Below are positions 1 to 13,585 of a DNA stretch of 64,000 nt, piece by piece. The notes beneath the pieces were generated by a model. It had not been told where the DNA came from, made no database searches, and was given only the letters and a program-made list of their open reading frames with translations. Every line of letters begins with the position of its first letter. Positions within the stretch are counted from its first letter, which is position 1. The position numbers were made by a program, and so were the translations under genes. Source of the stretch: Elysia chlorotica (lineage: Eukaryota > Mollusca > Gastropoda > Plakobranchidae); NCBI GenBank assembly GCA_003991915.1, contig RQTK01000214.1:494178-558177 (forward strand), read 5' to 3'.

Positions 1-1087
1 CTCCTTTGGCTTTCATATTCCACCCGGCGTAGAATTTCACCCAAAATCCGTCATTTTAGTTACCACTAAGCGCCTGGCCTCAACGACCGAGCGAACCGAT
101 GAGCTTAGGAGACATAAGTGATGCTGCGGTTGCTCACACATGCGCTAATCAATCACTGACTTGACAGGCGCTCCTTGCGGGATATCTGTGCACTGTGCAT
201 GTCGGCCAATGCAACGGCAGAAATTGATAACAAAACAAAAAATCTGTCTGTTTTGTACCTCACTATGTTGAAACTACTCGGAGTACCACAAACATTTCTA
301 CACTCATCTTAATCGTCAGCTTGTGATCTTTAAGACACCGCGCCGAAACATTCGTGCTTTTATCATAATTTGTGTGAGTTTCATGGAAAAGTAAAGTTAC
401 TCTAAAAAATTTACATTTTTGCAACCGTAATATTTGAATGTTTTTTGTTGTTGTTTCAAAAAAAAAATCAATTCCAGCGATTTTTAGAAAGTATCTGCCA
501 TCTTAATCTATTGATATTCTTTTTCAATATTGTGTAAAATTCAATACGTTATCGTATATGGTTTAGTGTAAATATTGTGTTTAATCGTGCCTTTATTCTT
601 AATTCAAATTTACTCAGTATGGAACACTCTCTTAAATCCATATATTTTTGTAAATGAACTATGCCGCATCTGTGCCAATATTTGCATCACCGCAAAACAA
701 AAGAAGAACAACAATCGTGTACACAAATGTGCACCGCTTGCAGCAGATATTTTACTTATTTGTGGACTAGATATATCCAAGTGAAACAGACGATATATAT
801 TCCAAGTTTTTGTGTGCTAAGTGTTTTGCGCAAATAAACAAGATCCACAAATTTGGAAGACTCTCTGCAGTTAAAAGGTTAAAATACCTGAGTACCCAAA
901 GCATGGACATCTGGTGTGCATACCAGTTTACATGCCTGGAACTGTGTAAAACGTGTAGCCACAGAAAGAACTTGGCTAGTGGTTGTTTTAACACAGCAAG
1001 ACGAGCAAGCCCAGCCTGTAGGCCTACCCCTGCAGATGCTACAGCCGAGCCAGTGACAGGGATAGAGACCCCAGATCAACCAGACAC

Positions 1088-1175
<88 letters not shown>

Positions 1176-2490
1176 AACTACTGCTACTAATAAGAAAGTC
1201 ATTCGGGCTCCAAGTTAAGGTTTGGCATAATTATTGTTTCAACTATCAAGGTACGAATTATTTTTTCTTCTTTGAATGCAGGCGTTATTATTTCACAGAT
1301 AAATTATTAGCTAGTGAAACACGTGTATTCTATTTAGCATTCAACGTATCAATCATTTTAAGAAACAAAACAAAAGTGATTTGCTTGAGGCTGAATAACA
1401 TGAAGATCCGTCATCGCCTATCCCGCGATCATAGGGTGCTGCTAATGAAAGAACAAGCGAAAGTGAAGAAGATGCGCAGGCTGCCGTAAATCATGATGAG
1501 ATTGACGATTTAATAGAACGAAATGATATTGGACCCTAGCGAATTAAAATAAAAAAGGCCCTGAAATGAATAAAAGATGAGCAAGATGAGGGGGGGGGGG
1601 TGAATATGCAATACTGAAGCTGATGGGAACACCGTATAAATGGGCCAATTAGAAACGGGACGTTACACTTTATTTCGGAATAGCATTCTTCAAGAGGTCG
1701 ACGCAACAACAAAATCCTGTAACACACCAAATCTGATTTGAATACACTGTACATCTATTGGTGATGTAAGCGCGGTTTGAAAGATTGTATCGCTTCCAAA
1801 CGTCATATAGATTTTATTTATATGACAAAATGCCATGGAACTGCCCTCATCATCTTATAATTATGCTTTTAAATTAAGGCAAAGGTATTCTGAGGTAAGG
1901 AGAACACCTATTGATTACAAAGGCGCGAATGAATCACAGATGAGTTCCTCTTATTATGATAGAGTAGAGTAATTTCTTCCATTTATAGATCAGTACCTAA
2001 CATCTTTAAAGCACATATTGAAATCTGGTTTAGAAATATTCACTCCTTTGGCTTTCATATTCCACCCGGCGTAGAATTTCACCCAAAATCCGTCATTTTA
2101 GTTACCACTAAGCGCCTGGCCTCAACGGCCGAGCGAACCGATGAGCTTAGGAGACATAAGGGATGCTGCGGTTGCTCACACATGCGCTAATCAATCACTG
2201 ACTTGACAGGCGCTCCTTGCGGGATATCTGTGCACTGTGCATGTTGGCCAATGCAACGGCAGAAATTGATAACAAAACGAAAAATCTGTCTGTTTTGTAC
2301 CTCACTATGTCGAAACTACTCGAAGTACCACAAACATTTCTACACTCATCTTAAACGTCAGCTTGTGATCTGTAAGACACCGCGCCGAAATATTCGTGCT
2401 TTCATCAGTGAGTTTCATGGAAAAGTAAAGTTACTCTAATAAATTTACATTTTTGCAACCGTAATATTTGAATGTTTTTTGTTTTTGTTT
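1..2490. repeat. Direct repeats about 2.04 kb apart with intervening non-coding DNA
   Basis: 1-470 and about 2043-2490 are near identical (ctcctttggctttcatattc at each start, small indels near 365-380). The first copy may extend left of the window. Between them lie a (TAC)n tract and unrecognised sequence. It could be a tandem duplication or the ends of an unrecognised element; no retroelement coding was seen between them. Confidence 0.8.
1088..1190. repeat. (TAC)n microsatellite
   Basis: About 28 uninterrupted cta/tac triplets, ending in a few interrupted copies. It produces artefactual Tyr or Val runs in open frames. Confidence 0.98.
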
Positions 2491-2990
2491 TTTTGTTTTT
2501 TCAAAAAGAAACGACAGAGACATAACAGACATAGACATTAATAACACTGACTGTTCAGCATCCACCTTTGTTATTGCTAACACCTCCATAACAAGTCACC
2601 CTTGTGAATCAAGTATAAACACCATTTACACTCCTATAATTCCGCTTGCAGAATCAAAACACAGGACAGTTTCACATCTCCAATGATAAAACATGATATA
2701 ACATTCAGTCAGTCACTTAGCCTTCCAAGTCACGCCCCACTATCAATACTGGAACTGTTGTTTTTCGTTCTTTTTGTAAATAATTAAACTTTTTTTTTTA
2801 AAACTTGAACTTTACTCTTAACATTAATGTTCCTTTTTCATACATGAATATTGAGAGATGAAAATAAAACTCGATATAATTATCGGCAATACCACACACT
2901 CACTCACACTCACACAAGCTACCTGCGCTGATCGAAGGTTGACCCCCATTGATCTCGGTAAGTCGGCACAGGCCTACGCTAACTGAAGTA

Positions 2991-3180
2991 TACATACATA
3001 CACACATACATACATACATACATACATACATACATACATACATACATACATACATACATACATACATACATACATACATACATACATACATACATACATA
3101 CATACATACATACATACATACATACATACATACATACATACATACATACATACATACATACATACATACATACATACATA
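2991..3180. repeat. (CATA)n microsatellite
   Basis: About 46 copies of the tetranucleotide, nearly perfect. The surrounding 2.5-3.7 kb has no recognisable gene. Confidence 0.98.
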
Positions 3181-4189
3181 ATTATATAACTATATACGTA
3201 ATCCTTTTATCACTAATCTTCCTTCAAACATCTGAATAAATTTCAATTATTAAACTCTGAGTCTGTCTGCTTGTAATTATGTTTGGCAATCTGTAGCTCT
3301 TTCTCTGTCTTTGACGATCAGCAACTACGTATAAATATTGTTTTCTTTTCCGCTTTCTCGGCTTCCTTATTTCTGAACTAGAGTGTAATTTTAAAGAATG
3401 GTGGAAAGACGGAGGATTGGTGCATTAATGCTTGATAACAAAAGCAACTTAAAAGATTAGATAGCAGACTTAATATGAGGACCTGATCAGTCTCATGAAC
3501 TCATTTATATACATGAATGACAGAAACTTCGATCTCAATCCCCCGCCCTTACTTATTTTGTTCGTTTTAATCTAGTAATACTAGTAGTATAGTAGTACAC
3601 ATTTTTCTATGTTTTGTTCGTCTTAGCTCTAAATAAACCATCGTTTTGTTATACTGGCGATGTTAAGCTTTGATATGTTAACCAAACACGTGGAAATTAA
3701 CATTGACCGAACGGAGTTGAGGAGGTTCGTGAATAAAACATAGAGGCCACATCTGTAACTGTATATTCTTATTTCCCTTGACATCCTACTGGCTGATTCG
3801 TACCCTAGATGTACTGCACCAGACTCGTATCCTAGTATTAGGAGGATTATTTTTCTCGTATTCTTGGGGTATACTTTGCATGATAATAATTAGGTTTTGG
3901 GAGGTAGTTATTGCTCTTGGGCATTCAAAGCATAGCTGATAATATATAGAGTGTATTTATGCACAAGAACAATCAGGGGAAGAAACTAACAAAGTTTGTG
4001 GAGGACTTTAAAGTTTAAAAATAGTATTCGATGCAAGGCAATATAGAGACTCACTTTAGATAAAAATTAAAGATTTACGTATGTTTCTTTTAGGCAAGTC
4101 GCCGTACAGGACCCTCCAGGGGAACCTAGGAAACGTTTAACCCGGAGAAAGGGAGAGAGCTTCGCTCTAAGAGAACGTTTAGGCAAGTA

Positions 4190-4310
4190 TGGATCTGGCT
4201 CAAGTGGTAGAGTGTTGGTCTCCCGATCGGTAGATCCATGGTTCGAAGCCCACGAATGGTCAAAAATTTACTGTTCCGATTTCGTCCCCCAACTGGTTGG
4301 TTCCTTGCAG
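4190..4310 (+). mobile_element. tRNA-derived SINE head (family A), first copy
   Basis: A-box-like ggctcaagtggtagagtg and B-box ggttcgaagcc are spaced as in a tRNA, then the family segment gatttcgtcccccaactggt. The element is truncated after this. It lacks a foldable intact tRNA acceptor stem, so it is a SINE and not a tRNA gene. Confidence 0.65.
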
Positions 4311-5033
4311 ATTATCATGTCGCCATTTTCTTTAATATGGGACAAAGCATTAGGCATGTTATCGAATTTCAATAAGCAAAGTAATATTTCAGTTGTCCTA
4401 TTACATGTATAATTCATTTTCCATATATCTTCATAATTTGGTGTCCGGTAACTTTTTAATATAATTATGATTAAAGAAGCAGAAACGCTTAAGATATCCT
4501 ACATTGTACATGATGGGGGAAAATGGAAGACCTGACAAGCATAGTGCTTTTTAGGTTTTTTAACAAAACTATAAAACATAGAGGCCACATCTGTAACTGT
4601 ATATTCTTATTTCCCTTGACATCCTACTGGCTGATTCGTACCCTAGATGTACTGCACCAGACTCGTATCCTAGTATTAGGAGGATTATTTTTCTCGTATT
4701 CTTGGGGTATACTTTGCATGATAATAATTAGGTTTTGGGAGGTAGTTATTGCTCTTGGGCATTCAAAGCATAGCTGATAATATATAGAGTGTATTTATGC
4801 ACAAGAACAATCAGGGGAAGAAACTAACAAAGTTTGTGGAGGACTTTAAAGTTTAAAAATAGTATTCGATGCAAGGCAATATAGAGACTCACTTTAGATA
4901 AAAATTAAAGATTTACGTATGTTTCTTTTCGGCAAGTCGCCGTACAGGACCCTCCAGGGGAACCTAGGAAACGTTTAACCCGGAGAAAGGGAGAGAGCTC
5001 TCCCTCGCTCTATAGAGAGTTTTAGGGAAGTAT

Positions 5034-5155
5034 GGATTTGGCTCAAATGGTAGAGTGTTAGTCTCCCGATCGGGAGATCCATGGTTCGAAGCCCACGAAT
5101 GGTCAACAATTTACTGTTCCGATTTCGTCCCCCTACTGGTTGGTTCCTTTCTTTT
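5034..5155 (+). mobile_element. tRNA-derived SINE head (family A), duplicated copy
   Basis: Same element as at 4190, carried by the 835-bp tandem duplication: ggctcaaatggtagagtg and ggttcgaagcc, then gatttcgtccccctactggt. Confidence 0.65.
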
Positions 5156-5858
5156 TAACATGTCACCTTTTTCTTTAATATGGGACAAAGCATTAGGCAT
5201 TTCATTAAGCAAATCCATCTTTCAGATACATTTTTATTTTTATTTTACACGTATAATTCATTTTCTATTTTATATATATTTTATAACTTGGTGCTCGATA
5301 CTGTTTTAATATAATTATGATTAAAGAAGCAGAAACGCTTAAGATATCCTACATTGTACATGATGGGGGAAAATGGAAGACCTGACTAGCATAGTGCTTT
5401 TTAGGTTTTTTAACAAAACTTTTGTTTGGCATTTGAAACCTTTTCCAGTGTTTTTTTTCTCTTTTCCTCGCCTCTTTTCCTTTATAGATATGGAGTAAAC
5501 ATTGTGTAATATTTTCCAGTGCAATACACGAAGTCTGGTCTCCTTAGTGCAATCCATAGCCAACATCCAATTCTTTATATTGAAATAATTTAGAATTCCC
5601 TTCCCCAGAGAGAGGCAGCGTGTGATGTTTCACATTCTTTGATCAAAGATGCAAAACCTTTTCTCCCTAGTTGTGCTATATTTAATGTTCTTAAAAGTAA
5701 GTTTGCAGTTTTCGACATTATTCTTAATCATTTTCCGAGGGAATGCATTATAGTTTAGGTTAAAGTCTAGCTACACGTTGGGGCAGTAATGGTATTTAGC
5801 AATTAACTTTCCCTTATTATACGCATACATCTGTAACATACAGAATGATGTAGTTGTT

Positions 5859-6011
5859 ATTGAGTTGGTTTAACTTCCAACATCAGTACTTTATAGGCTA
5901 TATTGTGGACAGGCTCCAATACTTACTTCTGAGAATTTTATGTGCTGCCAATCACGAGACAGGGCGAGGATACCATGACTCCTATTTCAGCCGGCCACAT
6001 TAAACTGTACA
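5859..6011 (-). mobile_element. SINE family A, 3' part
   Basis: Complement of the family core and tail: on the plus strand ttgagttggtttaacttcca, then ctatattgtggacaggc, gtgctgcc and gagacagggcgaggatacca. It has no tRNA head. Confidence 0.8.
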
Positions 6012-6119
6012 GAATGTTACGGTCTAGATTTATAAATTATTGGATGAGGAGAAGTTTTCCTTTATAAGTTATATGTTTGCTGTCAATTAAAGGGCATTTA
6101 GACCAGTCAATTTAGCAAG

Positions 6120-7100
6120 CGGTATGTTTGATAGTAAATTAATAAAACCTATTAGATTTGTTTCTACATGTTTGGACAGCTTTCAAACATAGTGATACGA
6201 TGAGCATCTCAAATGGTGTGAATTGGTTGTTCCGATATCGATAGAGGAATCCATTTCTTTTGTGAAGAGAAATCCTACCACACCATTACAAACATTGATC
6301 TGTAGTAAAAATCTGATTTATATCTAAATCCAAATCTAAGGCATATTCACTCTGTAGAGGAGATTCTCTTGAAAAATCTTGCAAGTCACCCACTGTCTAA
6401 TCTCTTAGCTATGTCGGTTTTGTTATCAAGCAAGAATACCCAATTATCTGCTTACCATCGTCTTTTGAAGTTACAAAATAGTTTAGAAAAAAGGAAGCCG
6501 AGAAAGAGGAAAAGGGAATAATATATAAACAAAGAAAGTGACAGTGCATATAATTAATATATTGAGTAGAGGACATGGATAGAGATGCAGATTGCCAAAC
6601 ATAAAAACAGGATATGTTTGATAGTAAATTAATAAAACCTATTAGATTTGTTTCTACATGTTTGGACAGCTTTCAAACATAGTGATACGATGAGCATCTC
6701 AAATGGTGTGAATTGGTTGTTCCGATATCGATAGAGGAATCCATTTCTTTTGTGAAGAGAAATCCTACCACACCATTACAAACATTGATCTGTAGTAAAA
6801 ATCTGATTTATATCTAAATCCAAATCTAAGGCATATTCACTCTGTAGAGGAGATTCTCTTGAAAAATCTTGCAAGTCACCCACTGTCTAATCTCTTAGCT
6901 ATGTCGGTTTTGTTATCAAGCAAGAATACCCAATTATCTGCTTACCATCGTCTTTTGAAGTTACAAAATAGTTTAGAAAAAAGGAAGCCGAGAAAGAGGA
7001 AAAGGGAATATATATAAACAAAGAAAGTGACAGTGCATATAATTAATATATTGAGTAGAGGACATGGATAGAGATGCAGATTGCCAAACATAAAAACAGG
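6120..7100. repeat. Perfect or near-perfect 488-bp tandem duplication
   Basis: 6123-6611 and 6612-7100 match almost base for base (one copy has aat/at differences near 6520). No coding or element signature was recognised in the unit. Confidence 0.93.
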
Positions 7101-10100
7101 CAGAAAGGTGTATGGAAAGATTTCATTCAAACGGTAATACATGACAAGGACTTAAAAGTTTAAAGATAATATTAGACCCTAAAGATAAGGATGGTTTGAA
7201 ACAAAGGAGCATTAAATAATTATCTTTCCATGTTGAAATAAAAGGGGAAATAAGACATAACTATCTTTCAGAACCTCAGCATTTAATGAAACAGCACAGG
7301 CATTCAGATGAAAAGAACAAACATAAATGTTTCTGCTGATTGATTGTAAACTTTGAAATCCAATCACTTTATTTCAGTTCAATATAATTTTGATTCCAAT
7401 TGTACTTAATGTGTAATTCGATCATTCATAAATAATGTCCAAAAGATATTTATCTATAAGAAATAGGATTACTACGAAGTCAACTAAAAATGTGAGAAAG
7501 TAATTTTACATAAATGTGTTTTTGTACGTCATTACAAATAGAAATTATTTTAATAAGATACACTGCAAATATGTTTTAAATCTATTATAATGGTGACAGC
7601 TCAAATAAACAAAAATAGAAAATAACAATAAAGGAAAACATGTTTTGCTGTAAAGCTTGTGGTGGTTTTAAAACCACCAACCGCGCAGGTATCTGGCCTG
7701 AGTATTACGCAGTTTGCTGTGCGGTGATGGTTTTAAAACCGTCTAGGTTACTGGTACGCAATCACCCTATTCAATGAAAATCTCTCCATTCCCAAGAGTC
7801 TAAGACTAAGAGCTATGTTCTCTTATTGGTCAGATCCAGAAATAACTACTAATCAAATTTCAGATATTTTGAAGGGTGTAGGCCCACAGAGAGCCAATTT
7901 ATTTAAGTTACAACACTAGAAAGAAGAAGTGGGAGGGTTTTGTGTGGTCATTGGTGTGTGATTGGAATGCTAGCTTGCTTGATCATGGGGCTTGTAGGCT
8001 AGGTCTGTTTGGTACTAAAACCTAAGATATATTTATTGAAGACAGAAGGTATTAGGCAGATGGAATGGCTTGTTTCTGTGTCAATGATGCGATAGTTGAA
8101 ACAGCAAGACTTAAATGTTTTTGCAAGACCAAGGGCTGAGAAATGAGGGGGTTTCTTTGAGTCATACCTCTGCGTTAGGGGGAGCGAATCAAGAGGGTGA
8201 TATTGGATAACGTGTATATATATAAATTTGTAGCAGAAGATTGGAAACTGTCAGAAAATCTATAATTTCTTGAGTATCATCTAACAATTAAGGGAGTTAG
8301 AGCGAAACGAAATAACATCTAAAGTGGCCTATACAAAATATCCCAACTCGCTCAGATAGCTACAATTTTTATAAACAAAACTGCTGTCACCTGGCAATAA
8401 GTCTAGCATAAGAAGCATTAACAGATGAATTTTTCTTTAAGGAAAAAAACAGGGGGACATAAATCATGTGAGGCAAGGATTTTTTTCAATATAAAATATA
8501 GGGGTAAAAAAACATTTTAAAAAAACTCAATCAGGTTCAACACAGTCTAGGATTGGAATATTTAATAATAAAGTTACAAAATAATTAACAATAATTTGGA
8601 ACTTGATTCTATGTGACTAATTTCATACAAGGTCAATTGAACTTTAATATAATTATAATTATTTGTTTCACAACAGCCACAACATTATAAAATAAAAAGA
8701 AAACATCCTACATTTTGCACGGAAATGAAATAAATTCTTACGGATGGCACAATATTGAATAGAATAATATTAGTTACCAGTACTTTATTTGACAAGGAAT
8801 CTGTCAACAAGATAAGACTAAAAACATAGACTTATGGCATCAGGCTATATAATATGTCGTTGTGATACTTTACAGGTATATTTGAATTGGACCATTGTTT
8901 GTGAGGTAACCGGGGTTATTCAGGCAAGTCGTTAATATACATTTAAAGCTGGAGCCTTCTCTGGGGTCCTCTAAACATAGAAAATCTACTATATGTTGAC
9001 CTTTTTCTTTTTCAAATAAAAATAATCATTACTGGTTCTTGAAGTGAGAGAGTTGGGTTCTTTCTACCTATTTCGTGCATTTCATGATTCTTAACATTAA
9101 TTAACTTTTAAAAAGTCCAAATTTCGAGCTGTGTCTAATTTATCCTGGATGATTGTTTGATTAAATAAACCTGATCAACGTGATTTGTCCTGGCTTTCAC
9201 CAAATACATTGTGTACTTTGAAAATCAAAACTTTAGACACAGTCATAACAAACTTCTGTAAATTTGCAATTTTTAGAGAAAGAAAATTTTACAGATCAAA
9301 TTTCAGTAAAAGTATGTCAAGGATTTATATTTTGTGATTCAATATAATATAATGTTTTAGATTTAAGCGTAAATCTTTGGTTAAAGTAATGACCAGTCCG
9401 TGAGGCATAGCTGTAAACAGGATAAATACACATTTTATCAATATAATATTAATTTTATTAAGAGATGTAATACATATCCAAAAGTTATCGCAAGATTCAT
9501 TCAGTTTATGTATTGTTGCAAAAACCTTGGGAACCTTACCCAAAAAAATGACAACTTTTTGTCATCATTTAAATAACTGGAAACGCAATTAAATTACTTT
9601 TTCTTGTATAATTCTGAAAATTTCTTCCATACCAGTGCCTTACATGTCAAAGTATGTCAGGGACATTTTTTTGTGATTCAATATGATATGTTTTATCTCA
9701 AGCAAAAAAAATAATATTTCCGTGAGGCATAGCTGTAAACAGGATTAATATTAATTTTATTAACAGATGTAATACATATATCCAATAGTTATGACATGAT
9801 TCATTCAATTTAACTATTTTGGCAAAAACCTTGCAAACCTTACCCACAAAAATTACAACTTTCTTTCATCATACAAATAACTTATAAATATAAATATATT
9901 TAATGCATAAATTTGAAAATTTCTTCCCCAATGCCTTAATTTGTGGTGTAAATGTAGTTAAACTCTCACACAAACTGACTAATTTTTACTTCACATAGAT
10001 GCTTTTTTTCTCAACAAAGGCATTTAATTTTTATAAATAATTCCATGGTTTGAGTAATGCATTTATCTATTCTTCAGTTCAACAGGGCAATATAAAATAC

Positions 10101-11220
10101 TGTACTTATTTTCTCAATACAAACGGCAATGCAGAAAATGATAAAAGTTTACAAACATACCAACTCATCAGATCAAACATCCTTCATAAATAGGAACAGC
10201 TGTATTATTCTTTTCTTTATGCTTTTTTTGTTTCATTTTGTTTTTTTTTCTTAATACAGACTTGACAAATATAAACAAGTTTTACAAAACATTCAGAATG
10301 TACAAAAAGACCCTAGCCAAGATCATTCAAGCAAGATCGAAAACCAAGGTTGTTTTTTTAAGACTGTCGATTGGAAAATTATTTCCCTTGTCTGTCAATG
10401 GTATTTCTTTGTGTAAATGTCTCTACAGGGTTTTCATGTTGTTGCAAAGCTGGTATAAATAGTTCACTTAGTTTGACTAGATTTCAATGTCAATAATAGT
10501 ACGTCATTCGTCCCTGCTCGCAGTAGAACTCCTAACAAAGTTACAATGTTCTTAAACTGCATAAGTTTCTAATTTTCAAGTTCAATGTCAATTATATCAC
10601 ATCATGGAGCCCTGATTTAAAAAGTACTTATCAAAAAGTCACAATGTCCATAAAATGCTGCAGTCTCAAATTGTCTTGTATTATTTATTTTACTTAGATG
10701 TGTCATGTTTTTTGTCAAGTAAATTGAACTGAGGGATAGACTGGTTTAAATTAGCATGAACTACAGATTCATCAAATACAGTTGAAGATCCCACAAGTAA
10801 AACAAACTCATTAAAACACTTGTTAAGTATAATAATTTTAATAATCCAACCAAGTAAGTGATTTCAAAATCTTTAAAAATTGATTAATGATCATAATAAT
10901 TTATTTTGTTTTTTATGTGGAGACAATGACATTTAAAAGTATTGATTATTGATAAGAACATAAAGCAAAAATTTACTCGGAATTATTTAATTAACACATT
11001 ATATAACAATACTATGTACATTGTAATTATCAACTACATTGACCATGCACACTAAGAAACAACATGTATAACCACTGGCTAGCAGGATGGCATACGTTAC
11101 AGACACGCCTTTTGACATTAAGATTTATCAAAGTTCATACTTTTATATAAACTGTCTAAACTATGTGCCATTATGCTCTTTCAAAGACGAAATGCTATGA
11201 TATGCAGAAAGCGAAATTGG
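7101..11220. other. Non-coding AT-rich interval
   Basis: No recognisable exons. It contains a pair of GGTTTTAAAACC-centred palindromes at 7661-7743, a left terminal sequence of a MITE-like element near 8899, and two diverged copies of a roughly 240-bp repeat (9309-9575 and 9647-9885) that share gtgattcaatat and cgtgaggcatagctgtaaac. A fragment of the same repeat occurs near 60780 in a ZNF341 intron. Confidence 0.6.
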
Positions 11221-11226
11221 CATTGT

Positions 11227-11467
11227 GGAGACAATATCAAGTGGGTGGAGCATAGAGCAAGAATTTTAGAGTTGTAGTTGAGTTGGTTCAAATGTCAGTC
11301 TTGGGGCCTGTCCACAATATGGTCTATATAGTGCTGATGTTGGATTTGAACCAACTCAATTACAACTCTAACATTCTTGCTCTATGCTCCACCCACTTGA
11401 TATTGTCTCCAAATCCAACATCAGCACTATATAGACCATATTGTGGACAGGCCCCAAGACTGACATT
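11227..11467. repeat. Interlocked inverted repeat Y-X-Y'-X' built on a SINE
   Basis: Segment Y (11227-11289) is followed by X (11290-11347), then the reverse complement of Y (11348-11410) and then the reverse complement of X (11411-11467). X is the SINE family A 3' core (gtctatatagtgctgatgtt). Arms of 63 and 57 bp differ by about two bases. Confidence 0.88.
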
Positions 11468-11637
11468 TGACAATTTTATGTGCTGTCAAACTTGAGACAG
11501 GGCGGGGATACCATGTCTCAGCCCAACATATTAAACTGACATCGATCCAACCAGTTGTGGGCAAAAAAAGGGCTCAAACTGCTGACATCCTGCTTCGGAA
11601 GCCGATGTTCTACCCCAGAGCTACCGCACCCCCAGAA
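11411..11637 (-). mobile_element. SINE family A, nearly full length
   Basis: The plus strand carries the complement: core (tatagaccatattgtggaca), gagacagggcggggatacca, then a head complement ending in ggaagccgatgttctacccc. The right part is copied again at 13602-13735 by the 2.1-kb duplication. Confidence 0.75.
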
Positions 11638-12805
11638 TGTTAGAGAAGGACATAACTATTACAAAATGGCAGAAGGTCTCAAGGCAGACCATAACAAAAG
11701 ATGACATCAAAAAATGTCAAGGATCTATGTGGCGAATGAAAACAAAATACATGTAAAACTAAAAAATTACAACCTTCATCGATTATGACTAGCCATAGAG
11801 AGACTAAAGAATACCATGACTCCTGTATGAGCCGGTCACAATATACCGATACCAACCCAATAAGACAAATGACTTTTTGGATCTTTGAGGGTTTTGAATT
11901 CATTTCTAAAGGGTTTCCACTTCTTAGCTTCTCAATAATTTATTAAATTTTTTGTGTAAAAAGATGTTTTTACTTCACATTTACTTGAATAGCATCAGAA
12001 TTTTTTTTTAAACAGACATTTTTTATGCTATGGAATTTTACAAAATAATACACTCTTTGAAAGAATTTTTTTCACTCTCTTCATTTGATCTAATTTCTAA
12101 ATCCTTCCAACAGCATACTTTTTTTGCACTTGATTATTTGAATAAACATATACATTCAATTAGGCAGAGATACTTACAGAGTGATCTTACAGATGAAATT
12201 TTTCCTTACACTTTTCATGTGGTAATACATAAATCCAATTTAAATTTTGTCAAAGTGCCTTCTCGAAACACCTGTAAAACTTAGATGAATCAAAACAATC
12301 CAAAGGGTAGCACTAGGCACTTGAAAACTGACAATAACTTTTCAATCTTTCCTTGACCGTATTAGTCATCTCTGCCTAGTCAATGTCAAAAATATGTATT
12401 TCCTAAAATGTTGACTGAAAAAATATTATGAGTTGACTTAAAAAGAAAAAAAAATTCACAGTAAAGTAAAAAAAAAAAAATTAATAAATAAACTTTAAAA
12501 GCGTATACAGCAATTGTTCAAAATCCATCATTCACTCATTGTTATGAATGTGCTAAGAAGATTTGAGATTAGCTCCTCAAGAATCACACCATAGCACACC
12601 ATATCTATGGTTCATCAGTGCATCACATCCTTATATACTTAACACATTCAAACCACTTTAGTAGCAACAACCACAACACAGTCTTATGATTGTCATTTTT
12701 TTTTTCAACTCGCATAAACTGTTTTTCTCTTTCTTCAAGCACGCAGTGAATATTAAACGTTAGACAACACAGAACTATATAAATTATCTTAAGTTAAAAC
12801 TTGGG

Positions 12806-13006
12806 TCAACTTTCGTACGACCTGATCCTTCCTGAGCCCCTGCTTAGCCTGGAAGAGCCGAATACCCTTGATTTTACGTCGTGGAAGAAGAAAATAAACC
12901 AGTGGGGTTGACTTTCGTACTGGCGCTGTCGTTCACTATATAAGGCTGAGTATTTCTTCATTGCCGGACCCCAAGTTGGCGCTGGTCTGAGGCTTGATCG
13001 CAGGCG
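12806..13006 (-). CDS. SLC6 exon 14, distal duplicate copy
   Basis: The same 66 residues and stop as 14909-15109, with the same acceptor, 2103 bp further downstream inside a 2.1-kb tandem duplicate. Splicing to either copy gives the same protein but a different 3' end. It could be an alternative terminal exon, a redundant copy or an assembly duplicate. Confidence 0.5.
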   Translation of the reverse strand, partial: RLRSSLRPAPTWGPAMKKYSALYSERQRQYESQPHWFIFFFHDVKSRVFGSSRLSRGSGRIRSYES

Positions 13007-13585
13007 CTGTACAAGATAAAAAAGAAAAACATTTAAAATTTAGAGGGAAAACAAATGAATATTTCAAAAGCATGATATATCATTCATTAGTGATTGAAAT
13101 GGTTGCATAGAAAATAAGAAATTGAGATATAAAAAGAAATAAAAAATGACTGTAATAAATGAGCAAAAAAGTCTCCTACACTGATTCTGGTAAAAACACA
13201 CTCCCACAAGCTTACAGTTAAAGCACTGCACAAAACTGTTTCACTGATACATAGATTTTTTTTTAATCATTGAAAAGTCTGGTTACAAAAAAGTTAGTGC
13301 TTGTATTTAAAGCACATCATCACAGAGTAACACTATCAGCTATGTTGGCATTCACTATGGCCTAGGACAGTTCATACAGTACACAGGTAACGGTGACTCC
13401 CAAAGGCCTGCAAATTGTGCGTTCAAATGGTCGGTTTACAATTGAATATTATAAATACACAATAGATCAAATTTTCATGTGTAGGATTGTGAAAGTTCTG
13501 TTCATGTGATGTATCTCTAAATATAATGTCACTACAAACATTCGCTCATCATCTCGCTAAAAACCAAAACATTTTCAGAACTCAC

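Larger units (their letters stand above)
3733..5420. repeat. Tandem duplication of about 835 bp containing a tRNA-like SINE head
   Basis: About 3733-4566 repeats as 4569-5420, with divergence around 4385 and 5210. Each copy includes a tail-like stretch ggaccctccaggggaaccta with aaacgtttaac, and then a tRNA-like head. Confidence 0.9.

Noticed and set aside
810..1202. Open frames with long Tyr or Val runs
   Set aside because: They are translations of the (TAC)n microsatellite. The same applies to frames over (CATA)n at 2900-3239, (GA)n at several loci, (TTG)n at 31407-31729 and (AGT)n at 53565-53978.
1..2490. LTR retrotransposon with 470-bp LTRs
   Set aside because: The spacing of 2 kb could fit, but no tg...ca ends, primer site, polypurine tract or gag-pol coding sequence was seen between the repeats.
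4190..4260. Genuine tRNA gene
   Set aside because: A and B boxes are present, but the acceptor stem does not pair, and the sequence continues into the SINE linker seen in other copies.
12030..12284. 84-codon frames at 12030 and 14133 as a duplicated gene
   Set aside because: They are identical only because they lie in the 2.1-kb duplicate. They are AT-rich, without a recognisable domain, and on the strand opposite the SLC6 3' UTR region.
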